The notes below the pieces were generated by a model. It did not search any database. It was not told the DNA's origin and saw only the letters and a list, made by a program, of their open reading frames with translations. From Nematostella vectensis (Eukaryota > Cnidaria > Anthozoa > Actiniaria > Edwardsiidae), in the NCBI RefSeq assembly GCF_932526225.1, contig NC_064046.1:11929719-11993718 (forward strand): 64,000 nt of DNA, written 5' to 3'. The stretch's first letter is position 1. Each line of letters begins with the position of its first letter. Positions 1 to 13,134 of this stretch are shown piece by piece. The translations under genes were made by a program, and so were the position numbers.

Positions 1-36
1 ACAAGGGAAATCAACCCGCCATATTCAACCGTTGAT

Positions 37-1491
37 TTGCATAATCGCGAAGAGCTCGTTTGTCCCATTATTCAATACTCAAGACGCCAACTGTATTCAC
101 TACGGCACCAGCGGTGTCCTTCGAATTCTGGGAATGAATTCTTCGCTAAGACCAAGCAGCTTGGAATTTTTAAATACAGAGGAAAACGATCTGGTAAGAA
201 AGACAGGAACAGTTTATTACGAAGCTCAAAGAATCTCGCTGACCACGATAATTTACATACTGGCGTTACTACGACTACACGTTCGGCCGTACCCCAAGGG
301 AACAGCTCCGGGACTACTCGCGCGGCTCAAATCCCGTCGGTGATGGTTTGTAACACCCGTTCTCTCGCTCAAAAAATCGACGAGCTCGAGAGTGTCTGCT
401 CGCTGAACTCTGCTGACTCCGTCTGCGTTACCGAGACCTGGCTTCATGAGCAAATCCCAGACTCAGCAGTGCAGATGAGAGACTGTGTGTTGTTTCGCAA
501 AGACCGCCCATCCCACAATGGTGGAGTCGCTGCGTACGTGAGATGCACCATCCCTTGTAAGAGACTGCCTGAGCTTGAGCTCTCTGGAGGCATTACCGAG
601 ACCCTGTGGCTCCAGATGAGACCTAGACGACTCCCTAGACCCGTCTCGCTCATGGTACTAGCTGTAATTTACCATCCGCCACGGGCTACTGCTGAGGATA
701 ATGAAGTCCTGTACAGACACATCCAGTCCTCAGTCGACACCCTATTGACATCCCACCCGGACTGCTTAATAGCGGTTACAGGGGACTTCAACCCAACCTC
801 TACTCGCCTCTCAGCAGCTACTATTCGCCGTAAATGTGGCTTGACGCAAACCATCAAAGTCTTAACCCGGGATTCTGGTACTTTGGATTGGTTCCTGACA
901 AATAGCCCGAAACGCTGGTCCTCTCCCCTCCAACTGCCCAAGATCAGCAACAGTGACCACTTTACTGTTATGATCCATCCAGCCACGCCCGCTGTGAAAC
1001 CCGCAAAGTGTGCTGTCACTCTGCGCGATACCAGGGACAGTGTGATAGGAGGGTTTGGCCGCTGGCTAACGTCATACTCGTGGATGTCGTTGTACTCAAT
1101 GTCATCTTGCAAAGAGAAGTGGGAGTTTTTCTCCCAAGTAATGTCGGCAGGAATAGACTACTTTCTACCCCTAAAGTCTGTCAGACTGCACAACACCGAC
1201 AAGCCGTGGATTACTCCTCGAATCAAGACCCTTATATCTAGAAGGCAGTCCGCGCTCGCCGCGCACGGAAAGGATCCGCACGAGTTTCACAGTTGGCGCA
1301 ACCAAGTCCAGACCGCTATCAAGAACAGCAAGCGCACCTATTACAACTCTAAAGTCAAGGGCCTCAAGGAAACTCGTGCTGACAAGTGGTGGTCGAACGT
1401 CAAAAGTCTCTCAGGATCATCCACCAGTCGTGACCAGTGGTACTGTCAACTGATCGATAGATCCAACATCACGCCCACTCTTGATCTCTGA
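37..1491 (+). pseudogene. LINE endonuclease ORF fragment
   Basis: This open frame of 484 codons belongs to the retrotransposon. The recognisable endonuclease begins near base 340 (MVCNTRSLAQKIDELES) and shows the TETW, GDFN and SDHF blocks of the apurinic-like nuclease that nicks target DNA before reverse transcription. The upstream 100 residues are not recognised. The frame stops at 1491 and the reverse transcriptase resumes in a shifted frame, so one or two bases have been lost or gained between the domains. Confidence 0.8.
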
Positions 1492-1494
1492 AAA

Positions 1495-2843
1495 TCAACC
1501 AGTTCTTTGTCGGACTGACGTCTGATTTCTCCCCTCTAACTCCAGCTGATGTTAGTAGTATCCAAGTACAGGAAATCCCAGACAGCTATTTAATCTCCCC
1601 AAGGGAAGCCGGCCTCGCCCTGCGCGCCATCCAGGTTAAAAAAGCCCCTGGTCCAGACGCTACTCCAAACGTCATATGGAAACTTTTCTCGTTTGAGCTG
1701 GCGCCGGTAGTTGCTGATATTTACAACTCCTCACTGCGTGACGGCTTCATTCCACCAATACTTAAGCGCGCTGCTACGTGTCCGATCCCAAAACAGCGGC
1801 CCTCCAGTACGGTGGAAAACGATATTAGGCCTATTGCGCTGACGTGCCAAGTAGCCAAGGTGATGGAGGGTTTTACCCTCAGCAGGATTCTTCCCCCTAT
1901 TATGCGCAAGCTCGACCGCAACCAGTTTGCAGCCAGTGGGAAATCTACAACAGATGCACTTGTTTATTTATTGCACATCCTGCTTTATAACCTGGATCGT
2001 GGGAACTGTGCTGGGTATTTATTTTTCGCAGACTTCAAAAAAGGTTTCGACCATATCGACCAAAAGATTCTCCTGGACAAGCTTCGCGGTTATGACCTCC
2101 ACCCCTGTATTGTGCGCTGGATCGCTGCATTCCTCGAGGGCAGCACCCAATTTGTCAAGATCTCGGATTTGTCCTCAAGCCTTCACGCCATCAATGGAGG
2201 TATTCCGCAGGGGACCAAATTTGGCCCAATTCTCTTCGCCGTTATGGTAGACGACCTTATGAGAAAATGGTTCCCGCGTGCGAAATTTGTCGACGACTTA
2301 ACTATTCTTGAGATCGTCCCAAGGAACTCCCCCCCCCCCCCCCCCCCCCGGTGATGAACTACTTAGTTAGTGACATTTACCAGTTTGCATCCAACAATAA
2401 TATGGTGCTTAATCCGAAAAAATGTAAATCTATGGCGGTTGACTTTCTTGACTATAACAGCTGCGAGGTGGTCTCCCATTTTCATCGGTGACACGGTCGT
2501 AGAACGCGTACGTAGTTTTAAGCTGCTCGGACTTACCATCACAGACGACCTGAAATGGGAGGCCCATTGCGATGTTATAGTCAAGAAAGCCAACAAGCGA
2601 CTATACGCCCTAAGGCAACTGAAAAAATCCGGCGTCTCCCATAATAATCTCGTGGGCGTCTATTGTTCGTTAATCAGATCAATAGTCGAATACGGCTGCG
2701 TCGTATTCGCCAATCTGCCAATGTACCTATCATCATCCCTGGAACAAACCCAGAAGCGTGCATTGCGGATTATTTTTCCAGACACTTCTTACGATAATGC
2801 ATTAGTGTCAGCTGGTCTCCTGACTTGGGACGCGCCGCAATAA
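1495..2843 (+). pseudogene. LINE reverse transcriptase, frameshifted
   Basis: This is the retrotransposon reverse transcriptase, spread over three frames. The fingers/palm part (1495-2330) holds the KAPGPD, DFKKGFD, GIPQG and FVDD motifs. After a poly-C run the frame changes and reads a segment with NNNMVLNPKKCK, then changes again at about 2490 to a segment with FKLLGLTITDDLKWEAH and QTQKRALRI, both typical of the region after the catalytic site in CR1-like elements. It cannot give one intact protein. Confidence 0.85.
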
Positions 2844-3097
2844 TCTATGCCGCCAGTATGTAGCCAACCTTCCACCCGAGCATCCCGTCCTACAGCTGAT
2901 GGACTCGAGGACATGTGTAGTACCCGCCAAATACAGTCTTAGGTCGGGTACTACGAGGCGCATACAGATGACAAAAACCAAAAGACTAAACGATTTTGTA
3001 ACTGTAAAATATGTTAATTGTCAATTGTGTGTACTGTAAGTTTGTTGGCGCTCTCCCTGCAATTCAGTCTCAACTGCAATAGGGAATAATAAACATA

Positions 3098-3213
<116 letters not shown>

Positions 3214-3697
3214 TATTAACACTCTCCCTCAATTGTAGACAATTTTTTTGATAAAAGAGACAAAGGGATAGCAAAAGGGAAACTCCACGAAATTCGGATG
3301 TGTTCGCAATTTTAAGCCAAAATATGTGCTCCCCCTCTTTGAATTCCCGATTGCGGATTTGCATTTAATTTTAAGGGAGAGGGGAGGGGAGGGGGATGTT
3401 AATAACAAGCTGGCGCTTTTGTAAGCTGGGCGTTTTAAAGAAGGCCAATCACGCCGCCATTTTACGCTTCCGCTCAATTCCTAGTCACAAAAAGCATCCC
3501 TTTCCATTGGCTTATTCAAGCAAGTAACCAAAATATTTTAAATAAAATATAGTCAATAACTTATCAGACTTCATTCGTAAATTACTATTTTGAAGTTTCC
3601 TTGAGAATAAACCGCTGTACTTTCAATGATAACAATAACAAAAGGAGTGGTTAATGGACATTCTTTCACAAGGAAATTCCACCCCTTTTCTACCCAC

Positions 3698-6600
3698 CTG
3701 CCACCAATTGGGGTCCTCTCTGCTCACGACTTGTAATATGTCCCCCTTAACAAGTGGAAGCCCCGCCTCTTTACACGGGATCAAGTCGTCGTTCGCAGGG
3801 TCGTAGTTAAACAAAGCGCGAAGACGCACCTTAGGATCGCAAAGACTCATGGTTAGTCCATAGTTATATTAAAGAGCCCTAATCAATCACACATTTGTTA
3901 TCTTGTTTTCATTCCTATTTATTTAATGTCATTTGTTGAATTTCCACCGGTTATTTTGGTGCGGAAGGCACAGCAGAGCTAGGCTCCAAGTGCGCCACTT
4001 TTGTGAATTGTTAGTAAGCATAGTGAGCTCTGGTCACTGTCAGGGGGGGTGTTCACTGCCAGGGGAAGGGGGGGGGGGCTGGTCACTGCCAGAGGGCTTA
4101 TCTGACTTGCAGGCACATGAGAACTGTTTTATTTCTTACGCATGTGTTTGATGGTTCACGCATTGGATTTATTTCCTCTATCGCTTATATGTTACCAAAC
4201 TTTTTTTACTTGTGTGCTTGCGTAATTGTTTTACCTTAGTGTCTGCCGTTGATTTTCTATCGACAGCTTTCATTGGTATGACTTTGAATAGCACAGACCC
4301 GGAGAGTCTTTCCTGGTGATAAAAACAAGACGTTCGGAGGACAATAGGAAATTCTACTATTCTCTTTAACGTTCTCACACAATCTTTAAAGGGTAGACTT
4401 GTATACAGTTTGACAAAAGGTTGCCTTCAACCGGCTTCGCGACTACGCGACAATCCCGCATGTAAGCATGGGTAAAAAGCACTGAGAAGCGCCTAGTTGC
4501 ATATATTAGCCAACGCATAACTTAAGGCATAGAGGTGGCAGCTATATGGATTTTGTATTTCTACCCATGCTTACATGCGGGCTTGTCGCGTAATCGCAAA
4601 GCCGGTTGAGGACAATCTTTTGTCAATCGGCTGTATGCTGCCTCACACGGGATTACACACAGAAAAGAATTAAAACCAACATAGACCCTCTTCTCCCGGT
4701 AGACCGTCTGTCGTCAAGAAGCGTCTCCACTTTTTATCAAAATACCCTTTTTATGCCATGCTCATAGGAACATATAAGGTCCTGACATGATTACTTACTT
4801 TGATAAGAGGAAGCGAAAAGTCAGAAAACCGCGAGAGTTCTATTCATAAATAAAACGATGATAACGTAGTCCTGGCCCTGGGGGTATACTTCAGAATTAG
4901 ACTACGAGTTTGCGTTTTCTATGAGTCAATAGATAGTCAACGAGGCGCGTAGGCTCATAGAAAACTCGAACTTATAGTCTAATTGTTTTAAAGTATCAAT
5001 CCACTCATAAACTACCTTCAAATAAATGACGATTTTAATAATTCTCAGTAATAAATAACCGGTTTTGTCGCGAAAACGCCGGCTACTTCGCTACTCACTA
5101 TCTATGGCTCAATAGATGGTGAGTACGGGAGCCAATCAAATTGCGAGATTCGTGATAGTATGTGAGCGGATTTACACTAAAGCTGAATATACCTAGGTGT
5201 CCAAAATAAAAAAAATTATATAGTTATGTCTTCCTCGTGGCTGGTAGAGGGATATAAAATCAATCTGCAACCCATGATGGAAAAAATAAGCTCTATTTTC
5301 GTAAATTTCTTCAACGAATTACGCGGCCTATGTCCATCAACCATCCAAGCCCCTTTATGACTAGGATATGGGAAATCTCAAAAAGCTCAAAATTAACCAA
5401 CATCTTCGGTTTCATGGCCCGTCTACAGCCTTTCACAACAATCCCATCAACCGATGGGTGGGAAATGAGTGTGCTTTGTAGAAGTTTTCCAACCAATTCC
5501 ATTTTATTAGAATGATCAAAATTAAAATTTACCATTATTTCCACCACTTCATTCGCTGTTTTGCCGATGACGCTTTGATTGTTAATTTCCTGTATGACAT
5601 CGCCAACACCAAGTGTTCCTGGAAGTACAATTTGAATGCAACTAAAAAAATAGCCTACCACCACCAGATTTTATTTTGAGAAGTGTAGAAGTCCGCACGT
5701 AAGCCCTAACATGAATGGCTAGATTACCCTTATTGTTCTATTGTATTCCCGTTCTTCGTCTGTGTTGCATCAATCCAAACCAATCCAATGTGGTGAAATC
5801 TTCCGATAGCTTCTACATGGCCTATCATTTGACGTTCAGTTATTCGAAAAAAATGTTTGGTTCACAAACGCACAAAGGCCGAGGTTCACTGGGTCCAAAT
5901 TGATCCAGGGCTCCTCGTCTCTTTGTGTGCCACAGGATCACCGATGTTCGATAACAAATTATTTCCTATTAAACCTAAATAAGATCCAGCTAGCAGGCTA
6001 TAAAAATACTAGACAAAATTGTATAGTAATTGATAGTAAGTCGGAACTTTGTTAAGGAATCTGGCTCATAATTTTATGACAATACGGTTCGATGACAGAA
6101 CTGTCACGTCACTATGGTTACGTGAATATTCAGACACCATCCCCCCCCCCCTCCATTTTGTAAAGATGTGTTAGTAGTGATTATTTTATGTTTATGCATT
6201 TACTCACCACTGCGGTCCACCATCCCGTCTCGCAGAATCCTAGCAACCACGATGTCACCCGTGTCCTCGTCGCATTTTACGGTCGCGCCCTGATAATCAA
6301 TACAAAAAATATGATACACCTCATTCGAAATGCTGCACTCTCGTATGGCATCTACAATCAGGGAATTATATGGTTGATAAAATGATGTCCTGCCCAGATT
6401 CTCGCACATTACTCCTGTCCTTGTTAATCTACATTGGCTCCCTGTTGTCTTTAGAATCCGTTTCAAGATCCTTCTTCTTGTTCATCGCTGTCTCCACGGT
6501 TATGTTCCGGCCTACCTACAGTCCCTTTTAGAGCCTGGCCGATCTGAGGCATACAATCTAAGGTCAAACAAAGACTTGCAGTACCACGCACAAGATGCAA

Positions 6601-8612
6601 AACCTTTGGCGTCAGGGCCTTTGCCCATGCCGGGCCTTCTGCGTGAAACTCACTACCCGAGCTAAAACGCAACTTATTCAGAGCTTTTTCAGAAAGGGTT
6701 TAGTTTTATTTAAAGATTTCATTTTTTTTCGTCGTGCTCTGGCGTGAGGCGCAGCCATTTATGTGATTATTTTGGTTTGAATTTGCCGCCAAAAAGGTCA
6801 CGTGATCTCTTAGCGCACTGCTGCTTCCCTTTGACATCTGGTTGATCGGTTCTTAGGTTGTTTGATGGATGGCTAATCGGTTGGTCGTTTGTTTGCTAGT
6901 TGATTGGATGGTTTATTGCCTTGTTCGATGCTTTTACTGATAGTCTCCCTCTCAGTCAATCTGGAATTGTCACACTAGGCGGCACTTAGCGTGACGCCGC
7001 CTAGATGTTGAGTCCAGATTGGCTAAGAAGAAGACCATTTTGTTGGTCGCTTATAATAGCTGGTCATTCGGTTTACTTATTTGTTTGGCACTTACTAGCG
7101 GCTCTTTACCACTTTTGATAAGACGAACATATTTTACTGCGAGCTCCAAGTCTGAGTCACTGCCCTTATAGCCGTTCTCATTCCTCTGTCCTCCGTCGCC
7201 AATTACTGTTCCCGATTCCTGATTTTGCTGTGATACGTCTATTTCTGCAACTCTGTCATAAGCTGACAGCATCCCCTGTGAGCAGGAGAAATATCCACCT
7301 ATTTCAAATAAAGTTGAACTCGGAGAATCCGTGTGACGTAGCCCACATTACCTCATGGATATCGACTAAATAAGCGTAAAAATGTGGATTTGAAAGGGGC
7401 ATTCTTGTTTATGTGCCTGTAACCATTCGAGATCAGGACTCACCACATGTTATGGTTTCCACAGGATTTTTCCATTAACCACTGCGGGTCATGAATGCAA
7501 TTTTATTTGAAATAGCTATCCTGACCCGCCATGCACCGCGCGCCGTTTCAAGCCTCTCCATAATGCAAGGGGCGGCGCCTGGGTACGAGACTGGAAATGG
7601 ACTATTAATATAAGCGTTCTTTTACCTGAATGTGCACGTTGCTTAGCAACTGAGCTAACTCACACGCCTCCTCATCCGGCTGCGCCAGGTTACCAAGCGT
7701 ATCTAAAACCTTGAGGAAAAGACGTTCTCTAATTCAATTCAGTCTGCATATTGAATATCTGTCGCCCCAAAGGGGATGTAGCGTAGTAGAGCCTTTAATC
7801 CAACATAGAAATGTCAAGTCTGATAATATGAATCTTTTTCTTTGTCTTGTTTTTTTTTTTTTTTTTTTTTTTTACCTGGGTGGCCATTTCGCTCGCATTT
7901 TCTCTCTCAATTGTATTCCGGTAGATGTCTTTCGTCGATACCGATGTGTGCACCTGAATTTTAAAATAAAATGCTATAATTCTATTATCCACAATTCATA
8001 TCTCTGTGTGACGAATACATTTTTTTCATATCACTTGTCGCTCTTCAAAGCACAAACGTTTTATCTAACAAAACAATAAACTGTCCATGCTTTCATATTT
8101 TTTTACTAGATTTGCGATTTGGTTTATGATTTGAAAACTGTATTTACGAACACCTGAAGATATTAGCTTGCATTACCTGAATTTATTTACAAGATTAGTT
8201 AAGAAAACCTAAAAGAGTCCCCTTAAATTAAACAACAATTTAAAGCCAACAACACAAAAAATATCAATGTTTAGACAGCTTCACCAGTCCTACAAATTTA
8301 CAACATTTCATTGCGGTTTTCAACACTCAAAGATAATGATAATAAATACGTTTTCATACCGGTATTAGCTTGAACCTTCTTCCCGATGCGTTCAATTGAA
8401 GACTTACAAACGGCATTATTATACAATACTGTACTTTGATGAGATGATTTTCCAATTGAAGAGGCTTTTTAAATTTGTTTGGAGATTTCTAACCTTAAAC
8501 AAGTTTTTAAACTCCTGACTGTGGAAGTAACTGCTTAAAAACCTGAAGTCATCTTTGCTGTTTTCCAATTTGCCTCGGATTTCCTCAAGGCATGAAATTA
8601 AACGCTGGAAAG
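3698..8612 (-). CDS. MPP7/MPP3-like p55-type MAGUK scaffold (partial: L27-L27-PDZ-SH3)
   Basis: Minus-strand exons, 5' to 3': 8612-8494 (first L27, with [14 protein letters not shown]), 8402-8360 (weak link), 7709-7626 (second L27, possibly starting at 7726), 7275-7096 (end of L27, starting [11 protein letters not shown], plus a linker ending [14 protein letters not shown]), 6289-6208 (PDZ start, [19 protein letters not shown]), 5618-5533 (PDZ middle, [14 protein letters not shown]), 4312-4235 (PDZ end, GSVLFKVIP) and 3829-3698 (SH3, [11 protein letters not shown] to NWWQ). All junctions are GT-AG and the phases agree; EPL/GAT and [12 protein letters not shown] read through as in the family. 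Such proteins link polarity complexes and adhesion proteins at the cell cortex. The guanylate-kinase domain must lie left of the window and the first coding exon was not found. MPP7/MPP3 is the closest subfamily by the EPLGAT and IPCKEAGL signatures; another p55-type member is possible. Confidence 0.85.
4399..4640. mobile_element. Palindromic MITE-like element in MAGUK gene
   Basis: Two arms of about 77-80 bp, at 4399-4475 and 4561-4640, are inverted copies with roughly 90% identity by eye. Shared blocks are TTGACAAAAG, CAACCGGCTT and CCCGCATGTAAGCATGGGTA. The spacer is about 85 bp with no coding sequence. It lies between the SH3 and last PDZ exons of the MAGUK gene. A non-autonomous DNA transposon is the simplest reading; the flanking target duplication was not resolved. 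Confidence 0.75.
4896..4983. repeat. Short inverted repeat (88 bp), probable mini-MITE
   Basis: ATTAGACTACGAGTTTGCG at the left matches in reverse ATTAGACTATAAGTTCGAG at the right. Both arms run into TTTTCTATGAG, giving arms of about 31 bp around a short loop. A smaller palindrome follows at 5092-5125 (TACTCACTATCTA and TAGATGGTGAGTA). Both lie in a MAGUK intron. Confidence 0.6.
6380..6735 (+). mobile_element. LINE 3' fragment (C-terminal RT region) in a MAGUK intron
   Basis: The plus strand translates to the familiar LINE tail signature LHWLPV, then [17 protein letters not shown] and [10 protein letters not shown], then LRSN and a [10 protein letters not shown]-like block after a one-base shift near 6605. 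A stop lies directly upstream, so only the last part of a retrotransposon inserted. It is antisense to the MAGUK gene, between the linker exon (7096-7275) and the first PDZ exon (6208-6289). Confidence 0.75.
7852..7873. repeat. Poly-T run
   Basis: A homopolymer T tract of about 22 bases in a MAGUK intron, possibly the tail of a minus-strand retroinsertion. Nothing else recognisable flanks it. Confidence 0.7.
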
Positions 8613-11600
8613 CTGTGAATAAAGCAAAAATGGCGCCTCAATGACCAAGAAATATAGGACTTAAATCGCACTTGAAATATTCCAAATAGCAATTGAAAAT
8701 GTCTTTGTCAGATCCATCGAGGGTGAAGGGAGGTTTCATATATATTATACCATTAAAACTACTTAAACCTATGACGTCAAGTTCGCATCAATACAAATTA
8801 TATTATCATACAAGTATTATATACAAAACAACGCACCAATAAACTCCTTTTATTCTAATTTTGTACTATTTATGTAGAATTTTTGGCATGATACACACAA
8901 TTATCATATAATTGACTGTTAGTGTACTCTGGCCTAAAAGCTCCTAATGGTTTGATTCAAGAAACCGGATTCTTCGTTTAGTTGTTCTGCTGTTTTTGGG
9001 AGGCGTAGGTTTCTCTTGATCATTTCCATGTATTTACATTTAACGGTTTGGTGATAACCTTACTATTAAAGCAAGGATGACGTTTTAGTAAATGAAGTTT
9101 AAATAAAACAAAACCATACAGAAAAAGCCAATTACAGAACGAAAAAACAAAGTGAGTATTGAAATAGAAATGTGAGAAGTAAGGGGCCTTCGAGAGCTTT
9201 TACACAAAATATTAGGTATCCAATCGAAAAATGAATACATACACGGCAGAAGCAAAAAAAGGGGGAGGGGAGGGGTATTAAAAATAATCCGCACACCAAA
9301 AAAAAACTATCAATAGCGAAAAGTTCCGGATTTGAGAGCCCAGCGAATTGCTGCCGGATTAGAAAACGTTCTTGGTTTTCCAAATAACCTACTAGTGTAA
9401 TTTGACTAAACAATTTTTCCTTTCTTCATCACGGTCATGAGTTTGTGGCCCATAAGGCTCAAGGCAGCACGAATATCGGGCACTAAATAACCTACCGGGT
9501 ATCGTTAAAAACGTACCCGCGAAATGGCGCCAAGCCAATATTTTACACCCCGCGAAATATTCCAGCCCAATTTAGATGTCATTGTAGCTAAATTTATATT
9601 GACATAACTTGTGTGTAGTTCTTATCTTTCTCGGTAAAATGTATTTACTAAGGAGCCATTGGAATTTGGTGAGCATATGCATACTATTGTGTATTTGTCA
9701 CAAACCTTCACTCATTCTCGACGTGAAAATAGTAGTGTGAAATAAGAATTAAAATCCGAGGTTTTGCAAAATATAGATGTTTATGTTTTTTTTAACTTCA
9801 CAAAAAAAAAACAGTATACGCCAAGGCAGATCGGCTTAATTATACGACTATCCGGGAGTATGGTCCATCCGACTTCATCGAAATAAACAATTTTGTTATA
9901 AATAGCATTTAATTGTCGTTTCGCCCTAAAAGATGCTTTTATAGATGCTTTTAGCAACATCAAGGCAGTCCACGTCTACGCTTTATTTAGATTTCTAGGT
10001 AGTTAACTCTTACCCCAAGAGCACGCAGATGTGCGCATATCTTTAAAACTAATGACCTCTATCCATTTGACTCAAATCAAATAGCATTTTTTACTATATC
10101 GTCATGAAAAAATGAATAAAACCTTTTAACGCAGTATAAAATTAAAAAAAATTATTTTGGATTCCAGACCAATTTGCATAGTGTTAAATTTTCGCTGTGT
10201 GTGGTGCCTACTTCGTTTAGTGCAATTGAAATTAACAGAAAATGACTCTGAGATTCAAGAGATAACATCATTCACTTGTTATTCAACTCATCAAAGTCCT
10301 GACAGAAATTTGTAAAAGTTTTAGTAATCATCAAAAGTGGCTTATACTGTTGTGTATAGGTGTAATGCTATTTCGGAAAACCTTTCATGATTACCCTAGT
10401 TCATTAATTTCTGTCGGCGTTTGTTTATAAAAAAGAACGCAATCTTTGCTTTGCAAAGACCCTTTAAAGACTCTGAATAAGAAAAGGCTCAATTTTAACT
10501 GTACAATAAAAGGACCTTTCTATGTTTCACCTTTCTATGTTTTAGTGTGTTAGGCTAGCTGTGTATAAGCTATGTACATTCGTTCCGTGCGCAAGTATAT
10601 TCGTATGAGTTTGTTGTTGTCAGCTTTACTTACAAGGATCCGGAATTGAAGCCATTTATCTTTCCCGACTCTTCAGGACCCAAAACCTACTGAGACATAA
10701 TTGCAAAAATAGGACTTCTGTTCCTATGATTCATCTGTAAGCCATATTATTAACAACAACGCATCTATGCCCCGCTTGGGTTAACCTCGAGACAAACATT
10801 GAAAGTCCAATCTATCAAACGACGTTGGTGAGCAAATAGACGCGAGTGTTAAACGGGCCTGCAAATACAAACAAATGAAAACGCGTAGCAAAATTGATTT
10901 AATAACTCCATTGCGGACATTTCCATCACTTTATTATTATGTCTTTAGAATGCAAAGCCGCTCTGCATATCGGAAGGTTTTATCTCTTCTTTTCTTGGCT
11001 CATTTCCTATCGGTTACAAGACGAACACAAATGATTTTGTTTTCAATTTATAAATAATTATGAAAAAGGCAGAAAAAACAACTATTATCATTCAAGCTTT
11101 AGTGTCCTATGCATTATCCAGAATTATTAAATATGGAGCATAGGGTCCCCAAATTGAACCTGCTTTCTAGTTTTAATTAGTTCTGACGTACGGAAAAGCC
11201 TAATGACCGAGCAGCCAATTTTCTGGCGTTTTGTTCGGGAAACCTGTGGTCGGTTGTAAGGCAAGAAGAGCTGGGGAGAGCCGAACCAGGATAGGGGATG
11301 TGGTGGAGGAGGTCACATGATCAACCAAAGGGAAACCGATACACAACAGAACCAGCCCCACGCCCCCTAACAACAACAACTAAACTAGGCACAGATAGTC
11401 GAGGATAACTTTAAACGTTTTCGAAAATAAATCAGGGTTTTGGGTCTGAAACCAAAGCCCATTTTTTCCAGTTCAGAATTAACACGGCCGTTATTCAACG
11501 TTTTTTTTACAGTTTAAAGCCGTGCCGTAATGTCTCTTCCTACCACGGTTCTGCCACGTAGTTTACCAGTATGTTAGAAGTGTTACCATTAGATGTGTTT

Positions 11601-13134
11601 AGTTTCGTGGCATTTTTCAACTCAACTGTGTCACATGAATGTTTGATCAGATTGATAAAAACATCACACTTCTTAAACTCTAAATTGCAGTTCTTGATTT
11701 CAATCAAAATACTTGAAATCTCCTTAACAGAACTGAATCCTCAAAATTATTATGTTGCGTTCTTTCGCTCCCTTTCTTGATATGTTTAAAAAAAAAACCC
11801 TTTAAAAGATGAACTGGGGCATCATGTCATGCGTCCTAGATATCCCCATTCCCACATAGACACACACATGTTTCGTTTCTGAAAAATCTTTTGGACAATT
11901 TTCTTCTTTATTTTTTTTTTTGGTAAATTACTTCCTTGGACATTGAAGATTGAATTCAAAAACCACAAGCAAGCATTAAAATGCAATAATTCAGTTAACG
12001 TAGTTCACTAATGAAAACTACACAGCTTATTTTGTCACCTGTTTCTTCTCCAAGCTGATCGTATGCAGGGAGGCGGACCTTGGCGACCCCACTACACATC
12101 GACCTCCTACAGGTGTGCCGCGTCTATTTGTAAGGTAAGACAAGCGTCTTTTATCGTTATCGTTAAATCAAATCAATCTATTTACAATCATCTATATTGA
12201 ACAGTAATAACCTATGTACCTCTAGAAATAAGAGGCTTATTGGCTTGGGTGTTAAATTTGCTGGCAGGTAGTCGGCGAGTTAGACTGGTCGCATACTGTT
12301 TGAAAATAGCTAAAGAGCTATGGTCATTAACCGAGAAGCAGGTATCTCTTTCCATCCTTAGGAAATTTGTGTTTTTGCCAGCTAAGTGGTAATCTTGGTG
12401 GTTTATACTTTGTAAAAAATGCGCGCAAAAGTTTATAAAACATCATCAATTTTAAATACTTTTAACTTTCGTCTGTGCGAAAAATGTTATATAGGTTTTC
12501 GTGAACTTTAGCTACAGATTTGAAAAAGCCACGGGTTGGGCCCCCTTAAAAACGAGGTCAACGTAACCAGGCGCGAGAACGCGGCGGATCAAGACCTGTG
12601 GGGGTAGGGGTAGGGAGAATATATACTTTCTCTTCTCTTTATATCACTTACTATATCTAATACTTGCTGGCACGTCATCTTCGTTGATTTAGAAACAGAA
12701 AATAAAAACTGAACTTTTTCTTTCCTGTTTTACTCTTGACGCTCAGATTACCATTTACTTGCTTTTTTCCAGAGTTATATAATCGTTAATAATTCAATTA
12801 ATATTGCCAACGGAGCTAAAATGCTATAACGAAATAATTCTTTCAATGGTTGGAAAAAATAAATGCATCTGTTGAAAATGCTGCACTTAATAGAGACTGT
12901 TGTTTTTCTTTAGGCCGAGGATAGATTAAAAACATGTATCTCACAAATAGGATGTTCTGCCAATTGAACGTTAAAGAATATTTCGGATGTCGTTTAAGAG
13001 TTAAATAAATTTTGTTGCAATTAGGTGGAGGTTTGGCTATGGAATTTTGTTTTTACTGATTTATTGATTATTTGCTTTACTCAGCTGTTACAAATTATTT
13101 GATGGTAACAAGAAGTGCCAGTCACCACATCACC
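8613..13134. other. About 4.5 kb with no recognised gene
   Basis: The stretch is AT-rich and non-repetitive, between the MAGUK gene and the first phospholipase-like gene. The missing 5' exons of the MAGUK gene are expected here or further right but none was identified. A short exon-like stretch with good splice signals on the plus strand (about 12054-12135, acceptor TCTCCAAG, donor AAGGTAAG) could be an untranslated leader of the next gene. No domain supports it. Confidence 0.4.

Noticed and set aside
8613-13000. Search for the MAGUK first exon
   Set aside because: Several ATG frames with donors exist (for example near 9450) but none encodes a recognisable MAGUK N-terminus or matches the required phase-1 junction with certainty.
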